Source: Nemertoderma westbladi
Taxonomy: Eukaryota; Xenacoelomorpha; Nemertodermatida; Nemertodermatidae
Reading direction: 5' to 3'
Assembly (NCBI GenBank): GCA_032718475.1
Contig: JAUCBJ010007240.1
Location: 1 to 25,433, forward strand
Length of the DNA stretch: 25,433 bases
Positions 10,026 to 19,827 of this stretch are shown here, one piece after another. Within the stretch, counting starts at the first letter, position 1. Every line of letters begins with the position of its first letter. The notes below the pieces were generated by a model. It did no database searches, was not told the origin of the DNA, and was given only the letters and a program-made list of their open reading frames with translations. Both the position numbers and the translations under genes were made by a program.

Positions 10026-10102
10026 TAGTAGTAGTTATATTACAGTGTTTTTGTTATCATTATTATCTGTACACCTTCACCTTCCCTCCACCATCTGAGT
10101 AT

Positions 10103-10808
10103 CTACTCTGCCATAATAAGGAATATAATAGCGAACACGGTAACCAACCAAACTGGTGTTGGGGTTACGAGATACGAATCATTTTCTCTTTGATTGGTAG
10201 TGTCTTCTGCACTTAGCGTCGTTGTGGTGACATCAACTGGGCTGATCGTTGAAAATAAACTCTTCTCCCACGTTGCGTTGGTTGGACACACGCCATCGCA
10301 GCATTGTGTTTGGCACGACTCGTACAATATAGTGTAGTCGTTAGTGAGAATGTTTCTTAGTGCGAATGCGATGTTCTCATTCCCGACCTCCTGTATGTAA
10401 AGCGAGAGAAATGAACTGACATCGGCTTTCATCCATTTCAAAGCAATTGGTGTCGTAGTCTATTTCAAAACGATCGCCAGGATGTACCGTGTTGTTCAGA
10501 TTGATGCATCTCGCTGCAACTCCATCTGCCATAATAATTTTAGCAGAATCTAAGTGACTTAGGATGGTTCTGTAGTCAAATCTTCCACACTTTTGGCAGC
10601 CATACTCCGGGACTGGTAAACCCCATTCGTTAGTTATTCCATTGCTTTCTCGAAGACCTTGCATCCTCTTTACAGCGGCGCCTAGTAGAATATCGTCATT
10701 TGAGGTGATGTTATAGGTATTTTCAACAAAACATGTAACACTTGAACACAAAGTTATGTGCAATGATAAGCTAATCATATAGATAGTCGTTGTCTTCAAA
10801 TAGCTCAT
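10103..10808 (-). pseudogene. small Cys-rich secreted/membrane-anchored glycoprotein, split by a frameshift
   Basis: Two overlapping minus-strand frames look like the two halves of one protein. The upstream half (10808-10377, 143 codons) starts at an ATG with A at -3 and has a signal-peptide-like start (IYMISLSLHITLCSS), then a Cys-rich region with YGCQKCGRFDYRT. The downstream half (10441-10103, 112 codons) has SCQTQCCDGVCP, a Thr/Ser-rich stalk and a hydrophobic end (VWLVTVFAIIFLIMAE) fitting a transmembrane anchor or a GPI signal. Candidate N-glycosylation sites NIT, NNT, NAT and NDS are spread over both halves. The frames cross between about 10400 and 10445. This may be a genuine disabling indel, an assembly error, or a small unseen intron. 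I do not recognise the family. The adjoining retroelement tail begins just beyond its stop codon. Confidence 0.6.
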
Positions 10809-10888
10809 TGTGGCTTTGCATTACTAAACCACAGTGGGACCACGGAAGGTCAAAGGTTACAAAGAGTCAATGGTACGACAGGACAAAG

Positions 10889-11204
10889 TTTACAAAATAG
10901 TTTGAAAGAAAGACATTGTATGAAATGTGGGGTAAATATAATACTATAGTTTATATAATAAAAACAGACTTCACTCACAAACAAAGGGAAAATAATAGAT
11001 ATGGTAGGTACGAGCTTTCAATCTGTAGTACAGTTCTTCCACCTGAGGAAGAACTGTACTACAGTTTGAAAGCTCGTATCCTACCATACCATACCTATTC
11101 TTTTCTTTTTGTTTGTGGGTGAATACCTTTTGTATTATATAAACATAGTATTATATTTACCCCAAATTTCATACAATGTCTTTCTTTTAAGTTTTACAAA
11201 ATAG
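10889..11204. mobile_element. 292-bp palindromic foldback element (10901-11192) with 12-bp target duplication
   Basis: The left arm (from 10901, TTTGAAAGAAAGACATTGTA) is the imperfect reverse complement of the right arm (ending at 11192). The arms stay paired over about 140 bp each, to a centre at about 11045 where GTAGTACAGTTCTTCC and GGAAGAACTGTACTAC are separated by only six bases. The direct repeat TTTACAAAATAG occurs immediately outside both ends (10889-10900 and 11193-11204). Together these show an inserted hairpin-type MITE. Long terminal inverted repeats with a target duplication near 9-12 bp resemble Mutator-like or foldback elements; the family is an inference. It has no coding capacity. 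Confidence 0.88.
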
Positions 11205-11379
11205 CTTTTTTGAAAATAGCGGGTCAAAGGAAGGTACAAAATATCGAGTCTAAGATTCAAGTGTCTCGCCTTTCGGACATAACATTGCGAGATATATACA
11301 CAGTCATTACTCGGATTTGAAACACACTAATTTCAAAAGACCAATATTAATTGTAACAATCCAAACTCAAGTGTTGTGA

Positions 11380-11615
11380 GGTTCTAACTAAGTCAAAAAA
11401 AGATTCCTGGCTCGAAGATCCTATGGTTGCCATGGCTGTGGGTAACGCAGCAGTTAAGACTACATCTAGGACCCTGAACAGGCAATACTCTGATAATCTA
11501 CAAGAGCTTATCAACCAGCAGGTTGATGCAATCAACACCGCTGATACCCGCGGGCAATCATTACAAGCATGGGAAGCGATCAACTTTTTAATTAGGATGA
11601 TAAGCCAAGTTATAT
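11380..11615 (+). pseudogene. internal fragment of an RTE-like retroelement ORF
   Basis: The plus frame reads KKDSWLEDPMVAMAVGNAAV, then LNRQYSDNLQELINQQVDAI and SLQAWEAINFLIRM. It shares the RQYSDNL-ELIN-QVDAIN block with the minus-strand fragment near 6080-6140. By position it corresponds to the linker between endonuclease and RT in the element at 7-10 kb (QDKVEAITTAHIQQQSRLTW). No endonuclease or RT motifs flank it. A GAC-TTT-GCT-GAT string near 11720 could be a decayed RT motif C, but this is weak. Confidence 0.65.
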
Positions 11616-11659
11616 TCTACACTATGTCAATTCCAGTTATGTTCTACACATGTCCTTAA

Positions 11660-12030
11660 ACAATCGTATTTAAGATGGGGTGATGGTAACACCCGCTACT
11701 GAAAACCTAACTGATCAGACTTTGCTGATGCGGATGACTTCTGCTAATTGGGTTTATGGGTCCCGAAGCCAGGTGAAGAGTGCTACATTCATATAAGGGA
11801 TAAATCGGGCTACTCTGTCAAGTATAATGCACGCACACATCTCCAATCATACCATGCATATTACTGGAGGTGATACATTACTCCCTTTTCTGAACAAAGA
11901 ATGATCAACTTCACAGGACATTGATTTCGCCAGAGGATCATCCTGTGCACAATGTTTTGCTTTAATAATAAATAATTTGTTGTGGGGTGAGATGAAAGCG
12001 AATTAAATGTATACCGGTATCATCTTATAA
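11660..12030. other. no gene seen; possible decayed retroelement remnant
   Basis: Short stretches such as LGLWVPKPGEECYIHIRDKS can be read on the plus strand near 11740-11800, after an in-frame stop. They may be decayed coding sequence, but I cannot assign them. The rest is AT-rich and featureless. Confidence 0.3.
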
Positions 12031-12293
12031 GACATTATGATAATGCTCTCCAAAGCGAAAAATATCAACCGACACAATTGAGGTTCAAACCCAGTACCTA
12101 GGTTTCAAACTTCTGGTTAAAATGTGTGTCAACCGGGTGGGTGTGTCCTAATACAACTGAGCTACCAGTATGGATGAAGAAGAGGACACACACCCAGCTG
12201 ATGATAACCAGAAGTGTGAAACCTGTGTACCGGGTTCGAGCCCCAATAGGGCCTGTTGATATTTTTCGTTAGGGAGAGCTTTATCATAATGTT
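12031..12293. mobile_element. foldback repeat with tRNA-like Pol III motifs (SINE-derived?)
   Basis: The left arm 12031-12149 (ATTATGATAATGCTCTCC ... GGGTGTGTCCT) is the imperfect reverse complement of the right arm 12183-12293. The loop is about 33 bp (12150-12182). On the minus strand the loop contains TGGTAGCTCAGTTG (12154-12167), an excellent match to a tRNA D-arm/box A. Both arms contain box-B-like sequence: GGTTCGAGCCCC on the plus strand near 12233 and GGGTTTGAACC on the minus strand near 12085. This could be two copies of a tRNA-derived SINE in inverted orientation or a foldback element that captured tRNA-like sequence. No clear target duplication was found. The 99-codon minus ORF overlapping it is judged spurious. 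Confidence 0.7.
12154..12167 (-). promoter_or_regulatory. tRNA-like box A motif in the foldback loop
   Basis: The minus-strand sequence TGGTAGCTCAGTTG fits the box A consensus TRGCNNAGYNG of Pol III internal promoters. A box-B-like GGGTTTGAACC follows roughly 70 bp downstream on the same strand, within the range seen in tRNA-derived SINEs. Transcription is not shown. Confidence 0.4.
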
Positions 12294-13490
12294 CTATAAC
12301 ATAATATAAATCTTGTACTTTGTCAGGCCCATGGATAAAATGATCATGGTGGACAACTTTCATTAGACGCCTCTTAAAGGTCACTGGCCTTGAAGATGAT
12401 GTTAATCTCACGAAGGGCATGGGGGGTAGGGAGTTGTGGTGGTGCAACTTTGACTATATGAATGCACATCATTCTTAATGCAGCATGCTGATTATAGAGA
12501 TAGAGATACAACTTTTAACACACCATTTCTGAAAGAGCAACTTTGTAACATTTATCCCATAGTAACATTTGTCCAGTTGTAACCTTTGACACGGAAACTA
12601 GTGAATATGCTCCGTCCGACACGAATAATTAATTCTATATTATTAAATAGTTTAGTCTCAAACAATTAATGCACAGTTTTCGTATTTTTTGTCCTGTTAT
12701 GTGACGATCGCTGTTGGTGTTGTTGATGTTTTGAATTAGATCTTTTCACTTGTTATTATGTTAAGTTAAACCAGTATAGCAGCAGTACCGCTGTGTGATG
12801 TAGAACTTAATAAACATAACCCAAGAACTATACCAAAATTCAATTCAAAATCATAAGAGTAAGTATAAACAACAAGAGAACTATTTTAAACCTTTAACAT
12901 TGTTTTGAATGGACCTGCCTTTCATTATTCAGTATGTACTGTATTTAAGTTAATGTGTTAAACTAATTTATTATGATGTAGCTACTCTACGTACAGCACT
13001 ACACAACACATCCCAATGAAGGTATAATTAACTCGTTTGAGGAGTTTGAAGAAAATATAGATCGCCAGTATGGATCCTCCCTCACAATGTATTACGTTAG
13101 AAGATATATATACTTAGCTAATTTATTTATATTACTTCTTACTTAAATAATGAGGAGATGACAGCTGTTGCATAAAAAATCGTAACACTGAATTTACATC
13201 ATCCACGAGGTGGTTGAATTCATGGACGAAGCTATGTGCGGGATATATATTGTACATCACTACGACTCAGGTCAAATGAGGGCATAGGGTGACAGGGGTC
13301 AGGGGAAGGATACGAATCGTATGGGTGTATCGTATGATAGTAACTAAACGAAATCAGTACGTAGTTCGAATATATAAATTGCTGCCACCTCAAAAAATTA
13401 TGTGGTAAACTTAGATCTAATTGATTATCCGGGTCTGTTCCGACAGTACTGGAAGGAGCAGGGTACCTTTACTGTACTAGTTAACTGTTA
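12294..13490. other. AT-rich intergenic or intronic stretch, nothing recognised
   Basis: I see no long frame, no further spectrin or EF-hand coding sequence on the minus strand, and no obvious repeat in this 1.2 kb. It would be the place to find the next alpha-actinin exon if introns here were of ordinary size; none was recognised. Confidence 0.5.
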
Positions 13491-13553
13491 TGGGGCGAGC
13501 CACGCAGTAAAGGCGAGCCTTAGCGCACAATTATAATTAGTAAATAGGCAAAA
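13491..13553. mobile_element. MITE terminal repeat remnant next to the microsatellite
   Basis: TGGGGCGAGCCACGCAGTAA followed by AGGCGAGCCTTAGCGC (13491-13526) closely resembles the terminal inverted repeat of the MITE at 23052-23373 (GTGGGGCGAGCCACGAAGTG, AGCGAAGCCTTAGC). The matching opposite end was not found beyond the microsatellite, so the copy is partial or was disrupted. Confidence 0.6.
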
Positions 13554-13560
13554 ATGTCAT

Positions 13561-14225
<665 letters not shown>

Positions 14226-14441
14226 AATGAAAAATGCATTCGTAAATAGCTTTTCAAGATATTAACCATTTTCAACCAAATTTTGTATGGGCATACTATA
14301 GAAAAACTTCCAATATTTTAGAAAGTTACGGGCAAATACCTCTGGAACTTTTGACTCCAGATCAAATTGATTTTTTTGCAAAAGTTGGCGTGTTGCGCGA
14401 CGCCCCACGAACGTGTAGTTTACTGCGAATGGAATACATAC

Positions 14442-14657
14442 CTCGTGGGTTAGTTTCTGCAAGGCATTAAGCTCCTGCTCAGCATCTGGTAGGGTCTGTT
14501 TGTATTCGCTATGAGCATCCAATAGACTCTGCACCTCACCCACCGAGTGCACTATAAACATGTCCTGGAGATCTTCGATCGCGCTCTCCAACCAATTACA
14601 GAAGGGCGACGACCTCTTGGCGAACTCCAGATGTAGCCAATCAATGCGCTCCAAAGC
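14442..14657 (-). CDS. ACTN-like: alpha-actinin exon E: most of spectrin repeat 3
   Basis: The acceptor is GCGACATAG and the exon opens GCT TTG GAG (ALERIDW). The 72 codons read LHLEFAKRSSPFCNWLES, IEDLQDMFIVHS and end KLTHE before the donor GTATGT. Animal alpha-actinins have the closely similar EYAKRAAPFNNWMEG and MEDLQDTFIVHT at this place. Phase is 0 at both ends. It is the last alpha-actinin exon I can find in the gene direction; the remaining part of repeat 3, repeat 4 and the EF-hands are absent down to base 1. If the donor were skipped, the frame would run about 59 codons further to a stop at 14262. Confidence 0.9.
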
Positions 14658-14799
14658 CTATGTCGCCAATAATAAAAGGTTATAGAATAATCAACAAAAA
14701 CGTCACTACTAAGTTTACTTAAAAAACTTTAAAAATACAGATGTAAACAAATTCAATTTGTATTAAATCACACACACACGGCTCAACAGTTACACTCAC

Positions 14800-15037
14800 C
14801 TGGGACGCATCATCCAACATCTTCCTTCTACGTTGCGTTAGGTTCCCAAGACGGTCCCACTGGTCACAGATTCTCTGACACCACGCGTTGATGTTGGCCG
14901 AATCGTGGTAACCCAGATCGTGGAGTTCCTGCGCTATTGCCGCTAACTGCTCTACTCTGTCCTGATGGGCCGCCAGATCCGATTCGAAGGCCTCGTGTTT
15001 TCGTCTCATGGCTCTTATCTCAGGGAGTGTGGCGTTC
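14800..15037 (-). CDS. ACTN-like: alpha-actinin exon D: spectrin repeat 2, second part
   Basis: Acceptor CTTAACACAG; the first base completes an Arg codon begun in exon C. The exon reads [40 protein letters not shown] and [20 protein letters not shown], the most diagnostic block of the locus: this [18 protein letters not shown] core is a hallmark of animal alpha-actinin. It ends in phase 0 before a strong donor (CAG/GTGAGT). Introns on its two sides are 701 and 142 bp. Confidence 0.95.
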
Positions 15038-15738
15038 CTGTGTTAAGGGAAACCTATAAATTGCAGATTTTGGACGACAGCTACGCGTTACGTTCCGATG
15101 AACAGGGAGCTGAATGCGGGGGAATTGCATTAGCTCGTTAAGTAAAAGGGAACGAACAGAATTTATAATAGTAGCAATCTGTTGGACTATATTCTTTGAA
15201 CAAATTTGCGACAAATTTGTTTACCAACACGACCAAATACTTACTTTTTTTTAATCAACATTTTCAATTTCCTCTTAACCTTCCTTTTCATCAAAAAAAA
15301 TTATCTGGGTGAAAACGACCCAAAAAATAATATATGTATATGTAATATATATGTTTGACACTACATTTAGTGGACTGCAGTAACAATAATTTTCAATGTA
15401 CAAACAAATGCCATCTGTCAAAAGTCTAAAAAATAATTTGTGTGGGAGACCCAACAGTTGTTCTACATTCCGCCGCGAGAGGGCAAAATCTCTAAAAGTA
15501 AAAATCTCCTCCTATATTTTTATTTAAAATAAATGCGTCCAGTAAATAGAACTTGTTAACGTTATATTTTTGCTGGTAATCAGCTGTTATTTGCGTTTAT
15601 TTTTCCCTGAGTGGAGGACTCCATTTAGAGCGTCCTCAACCATTTGCTATTTAAACAGCTGTTTCTACTGCTAGATTAAGAAATGAGATAACACACAATA
15701 CCCTATTGTATTACAACTGTAGTAGGAATTATTATCAC
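15038..15738. other. intron between alpha-actinin exons C and D
   Basis: A 701-bp AT-rich intron with canonical ends. Apart from A/T-rich runs near 15290-15350 I see no gene or repeat in it. Confidence 0.8.
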
Positions 15739-15877
15739 CTGAATTCGCTATCCTGCAACATTTCATCCTTCCCCTTACTCCAACCTTCATGGGTACGCGC
15801 TTTCAGTTTAAACTTCTCCGCCAAGTAATCCAATCGCTCTAACCGCCTCATCTCGCTGAGGAGCCATTCCTCAAAAC
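15739..15877 (-). CDS. ACTN-like: alpha-actinin exon C: spectrin repeat 2, first part
   Basis: Acceptor AATTTTCCAG; the first two bases complete a Gly codon from exon B. The product reads [20 protein letters not shown] then [20 protein letters not shown], matching the family's [20 protein letters not shown] segment. It ends after two bases of a codon (phase 2) before GTGATA. The 139 bp fit the neighbouring phases exactly. Confidence 0.95.
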
Positions 15878-16007
15878 CTGGAAAATTAATAAACTGTGTA
15901 ATAAAGTATGTATAATTCAACTATATTTATTTTTATTGTTAGTCATTCATGAGGAATCACGAATCGTTTATTTATTACAGGGGTACCGCTACTTTATACT
16001 AACTAAC

Positions 16008-16206
16008 CTTTCTCTGAGAGCTCTAAACCCCGCCACGCGTTGGCTATATCGGCGACGCGTTTCCCCTCAGTGGGAACGTACGCCGGTTTCCCGCACAGCC
16101 TAAGTTTCGTCTGCAGTGTGTTGAAATCCGTTTCCAATTTGCACTTTTGGTCAATTCGAGGCGGTTTATCGGCCCGGCGGTAGTTACGAAATTCATCGAG
16201 GCGTCC
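16008..16206 (-). CDS. ACTN-like: alpha-actinin exon B: spectrin repeat 1, second part
   Basis: Acceptor GTCGGTTTCAG, phase 0 entry. The product reads GRLDEFRNYRRADKPPRI then LETDFNTLQTKLRLCGKPAY and ADIANAWRGLELSEK. Conserved family blocks are FRDYRR, FNTLQTKLRLS and INNAWGCLEQVEKG. It ends after one base of a Gly codon before the donor GTTAGT. The next intron is only 130 bp. Confidence 0.95.
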
Positions 16207-16841
16207 CTGAAACCGACGGAAAAGATTCACGTCAATTATTACTTACTTGATAAATTTTTCATTTATTCCACTTGTGACTATACTATCTGTATTTAAGGTT
16301 GCCAACAATAACGTTCTCTAGAAAACATCTTTAGTACCATTAATATTATATATCTCCCACACTTTTAACATATGATGTTAGACAACCACGACTTTATAGG
16401 GATTGTGATATTAATGTGATATTAATTGTGATAGCAAACAATAAAATAGGAACATTTATTCCCTTAGATTTTGGTTTCAACTCTGTTTGGTGGTAGGTTA
16501 GGATTTCTATTTTATTGCTCATTGTCTTAATTTAGTGGTGCAGTTTTTTTAGGGTAGGGGTGGGGTTCGTGGCACACTGCTGACGAGGAGAACCACGAAT
16601 CCCAGGGTTCAGTGTTTAAATCTCCGAAACCCTTTTATTTTTATAATATTTATTACTTAGACTCACCTTTTCGGCGGACAAAATGTCCTATTTTTTTCTT
16701 AATTTATTGGATAGCCTATTTGTGCAATACTTACCGGTACCTTTAGTTACTGTATGGTTTGGTGCAGTTTTCCTTGTGGTAGTTGGGTTGGGAGCACTAC
16801 AATCGATTTGGTAGCGTATTTCATTTTTTTTATGTACCAAC
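16207..16841. other. intron between alpha-actinin exons A and B
   Basis: A 635-bp intron. It contains an imperfect hairpin, GGGGTTCGTGG (16562-16572) and CCACGAATCCC (16593-16603), of unknown meaning. No gene is visible. Confidence 0.7.
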
Positions 16842-17020
16842 CTGGCAGTCCTGTAGGTTCCTGGGATTGTGCCGGTCCTCCAGTCTGGGTTTGGTTCTAC
16901 GGATCCAATCCAACAGATCAGACGCCGAATCCTCGTAGTCTCTCATTAGAACTTCATTGAACTGGTGGATTTGGAGGACTTTGCAGATTTTACTGGCCGC
17001 TGTTTCAGCTTTCTGCGCAC
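16842..17020 (-). CDS. ACTN-like: alpha-actinin exon A: linker and spectrin repeat 1, first part
   Basis: The five exons A-E (17020 to 14442) together encode about 324 residues of the antiparallel rod that joins actin-binding and calcium-binding ends of alpha-actinin, the actin cross-linker of Z-discs and adhesions. Exon A follows the acceptor AAAACCATAG; its first two bases complete a Gly codon, giving [20 protein letters not shown] and [16 protein letters not shown]. The family sequence at the junction after the second CH domain is nearly the same ([16 protein letters not shown]). It ends in phase 0 before GTTGGT. No stop interrupts A-E, and all phases agree (1, 0, 1, 2, 0). No CH-domain exon was found upstream as far as 25433, so the upstream partner of this exon is unknown. 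Confidence 0.95.
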
Positions 17021-17197
17021 CTATGGTTTTACAAAAAATAATAAACACAATTGAAGCGGTCATACGCAATAAGGAGTAAGTACGATTTTGTCAAAATTGA
17101 GTTAGACATAGATTCTGGTACATTTTAATGTGCTGCACCGCCAGTCGCGATGGAAAAGGAATACCATTAATAATAATGAAGATATTTACATTTAAAA

Positions 17198-18503
17198 GAT
17201 ACTCCCTTTTAGCATTGAGAATCAAAAATGAGTAAGTGAGTAAGATACTTCCTTTTAGCATTGAGAATCAAAAAGGAGTAAGTGAGTAAGATACTCCCTT
17301 TTAGCATTGAGAATCAAAAAGGAGTAAGTGAGTAAGATACTCCCTTTTAGCATTGAGAATCAAAAAGGAGCAAGTGGGTAAGATACTCGCTTTTAGCATT
17401 GAGAATCAAAAAGGAGTAAGTGAGTAAGATACTCCCTTTTAGCATTGAGAATCAAAAAGGAGTAAGAGAGTAAGATACTCCCTTTTAGCATTAAGAATCA
17501 AAAAGGAGTAAGTGAGTAAGATACTCCCTTTTAGCATTGAGAATCAAAAAGGCGTAAGTGAGTAAGATACTCCCTTTTAGCATTGAGAATCAAAAAGGAG
17601 TAAGTGAGTAAGATACTCCCTTTTAGCATTGAGAATCAAAAAGGTGTAAGAGAGTAAGATACTCCCTTTTAGCATTGAGAATCAAAAAGGAGTAAGAGAG
17701 TAAGATATTCCCTTTTAGCATTGAGAATCAAAAAGGAGTAAGTGAGTAAGATACTCCCTTTTAGCATTGAGAATCAAAAAGGAGTAAGTGAGTAAGATAC
17801 TCCCTTTTAGCATTGAGAATCAAAAAGGAGTAAGTGAGTAAGATACTCCCTTTTAGCATTGAGAATCAAAAAGGAGTAAGTAAGTAAGATACTCCCTTTT
17901 AGCATTGAGAATCAAAAAAGAGTAAGTGAGTAAGATACTCCCTTTTAGCATTGAGAATCAAAAAGGAGTAAGTGAGTAAGATACTCCCTTTTAGCATTGA
18001 GAATCAAAAAGGAGTAAGTGAGTAAGATACTCCCTTTTAGCGTTGAGAATCAAAAAAGGAGTAAGTGAGTAAGATACTCCCTTTTAGCATTGAGAATCAA
18101 AAAGGAGTAAGTGAGTAAGATAATCCCTTTTAGCATTGAGAATCAAAAATGAGTAAGTGAGTAAGATACTCCCTTTTAGCATTGAGAATAAAAAAGGAGT
18201 AAGTGTGTAAGATACTCCCTTTTAGCATTGAGAATCAAAAAGGAGTAAGTGAGTAAGATACTCCCTTTTAGCATCGAGAATCAAAAAGGAGTAAGTGAGT
18301 AAGATACTCCCTTTTAGCATTGAGAATAAAAAAGGAGTAAGTGAGTAAGATACTCCCTTTTAGCATTGAGAATCAAAAAGGAGTAAGTGTGTAAGATACT
18401 CCCTTTTAGCATTGAGAATCAAAAAGGAGTAAGAGAGTAAGATACTCCCTTTTAGCATTGAGAATCAAAAAGGAGTAAGAGAGTAAGATACTCCCTTTTA
18501 CCA
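17198..18503. repeat. 46-bp minisatellite, about 29 copies, hairpin-forming unit
   Basis: The unit is GATACTCCCTTTTAGCATTG followed by AGAATCAAAAAGGAGTAAGT and GAGTAA. Between the first and last ATACTCCC the distance equals 28 periods plus one inserted A near 18055. Within a unit TACTCCCTTTT can pair with AAAAAGGAGTA across a 12-base loop. On the plus strand each unit carries overlapping GTAAGT, GTGAGT and GTAAGA, all like 5' splice sites; the alpha-actinin transcript runs on the other strand. Copies are more than 95 percent alike by eye, so homogenisation is recent. Confidence 0.98.
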
Positions 18504-19332
18504 TTCACTGAGATCAAACCAATATTGGGGTGAAGAATTATAAATTGTGGGTGACAGTCAGTAGGCCTACAGACCTAAGTGGATTACTGACATAAAGCGC
18601 GCCAGATATCGCGCCATGCCGCGGCTGGTGCCGCCACACCACACACCACCACTATAATAGGCCTATCCAATGTGCGCCAATCAGGCAAAAATTGGCAAGT
18701 ACTGTAGGAGTAGGCTAGGTGTACTACTTCTAAAACCTTAACGCGAGCAAAGCGAGTGAAATTGTTTATCACAGTGGGGTGGATAATTGTAACGCTTTTT
18801 GTAATTATTATATAATTTGCTAAAGTGTGCATAAAGGTGACAAGTTTTACCAAACATACGATGATGTATAGAACTTATCAGGGATGCATGAACTATAACT
18901 CTGCTACATTGGGTAATATTAATACCAATTGACTTATATTATATTATATAGGAGAAAATTTGCTGTTTTTTTTAGAGCAGGGCAATTTTTATTTATGACT
19001 TACTCGTAACATTTTGTATTCCTTTTTTTTCGGCTATACCATTCCCAGGCTCTAAAAGCGCATTACACACAAAAACGTTTGTGGTTAAATATTTATCTTT
19101 GCAAAAAAATCATCATTTATATTCATGTCAAAAGGGATTATCCTTCATTAAAATGTAAATAAAAAAAATTACAGGTCACGCATTTTTCGTACTACTTACT
19201 CCCTATTGCGTATCGGCGATTCAATTGTATTGTAACATTTTCTGTATGTCAATTAGTCTAACTACCGAAATATAAGTTAACTGTATTGTAATTGTCATTC
19301 GAAAATGGTAATGTTATAAAACTCCGAAAGAA
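18504..19332. other. no gene recognised; GC-rich patch then AT-rich sequence
   Basis: A GC-rich patch at about 18595-18655 (CGCGCCAGATATCGCGCC and neighbours) and a GCGAGCAAAGCGAG string near 18743 look like pieces of repeats. An 89-codon minus ORF across it shows no family likeness. The remainder is AT-rich and without visible coding sequence. Confidence 0.4.
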
Positions 19333-19593
19333 AGTAGAACACGGTGTATAAAGTAGAACACGGTGTATAAAGTGGAACACGGTGTATAAAGTAGAACACG
19401 GTGTATAAAGTGGAACACGGTGTATAAAGTAGAACTAGAACACGGTGTATAAAGTAGAACACGGTGTATAAAGTAGAACACGGTGTATAAAGTAGAACAC
19501 GGTGTATAAAATAGAACACGGTGTATAAAGTAGAACACGGTGTATAATGTAGAACACGGTGTATAAAGTAGAACACGGTGTATAAAGTAGAAC
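19333..19593. repeat. 19-bp minisatellite, 13 copies
   Basis: The unit is AGTAGAACACGGTGTATAA with rare variants (AGTGGAAC, AATAGAAC, one TATAATG) and a 6-bp insertion near 19432. Every unit but a few contains TATAAAG on the plus strand, that is, a TATA-like string every 19 bp. Minus-strand frames through it (VFYFIHRVLLYTPCSTLYT-type) are repeat artefacts. Confidence 0.97.
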
Positions 19594-19827
19594 TTTATGC
19601 GGTGGGTGAAAATTGTTTATACGGAGTACGGAGGCGAGAATCAAGTAAAATTCTTAGGACGTATCGCATGGTAATCTTATAAAGTGCTACATTATAAGAC
19701 TTTAGCTTTATAGCCTACTTTATAGCTATTAGTTCAATGCTTATATGATACTTTATAATATGCTGAAATATAAGTATATACAGTAATATACAGTAATATA
19801 AGTATATACAGTTACAGTTAATAAACG

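Larger units (their letters stand above)
6540..10060 (+). mobile_element. near full-length RTE-like non-LTR retrotransposon, inactivated
   Basis: From about 6540 the composition changes to a GC-richer leader, followed by one long reading frame with endonuclease, RT and a C-terminal region, and ending shortly after a TAG stop at 10023 with a TAG-TAG-TAG run and a T-rich tail. A single large EN-RT ORF and a short 3' region ending in simple repeats are typical of RTE-type elements; I base the clade on general architecture only. The 5' leader contains a direct repeat of GGCGGAAGGTAATYAACCAA followed by CGGC at 6870-6893 and 6913-6936, 43 bp apart. I could not define a target-site duplication, so both ends are approximate. 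The element ends next to the 3' end of the minus-strand glycoprotein gene. Confidence 0.85.

Noticed and set aside
11700-11760. Possible RT motif C (GAC-TTT-GCT-GAT) and following reading frame
   Set aside because: Interrupted by a stop and lacking neighbouring RT motifs; kept only as a possible remnant.
12148-12447. 99-codon minus-strand ORF
   Set aside because: It runs through the foldback repeat and shows no family likeness.
17021-17069. In-frame Met and hydrophobic stretch just before alpha-actinin exon A, like a signal peptide
   Set aside because: It is the T-rich intron end leading to a good AG acceptor; the family homology begins exactly at the acceptor.
17198-18503. CRISPR-like regular repeat appearance
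   Set aside because: The whole 46-bp unit is repeated without unique spacers, there are no cas-like genes, and the context is an animal intron.
18584-18853. 89-codon minus-strand ORF over a GC-rich patch
   Set aside because: No domain, no splice structure and mixed composition; likely repeat-derived noise.
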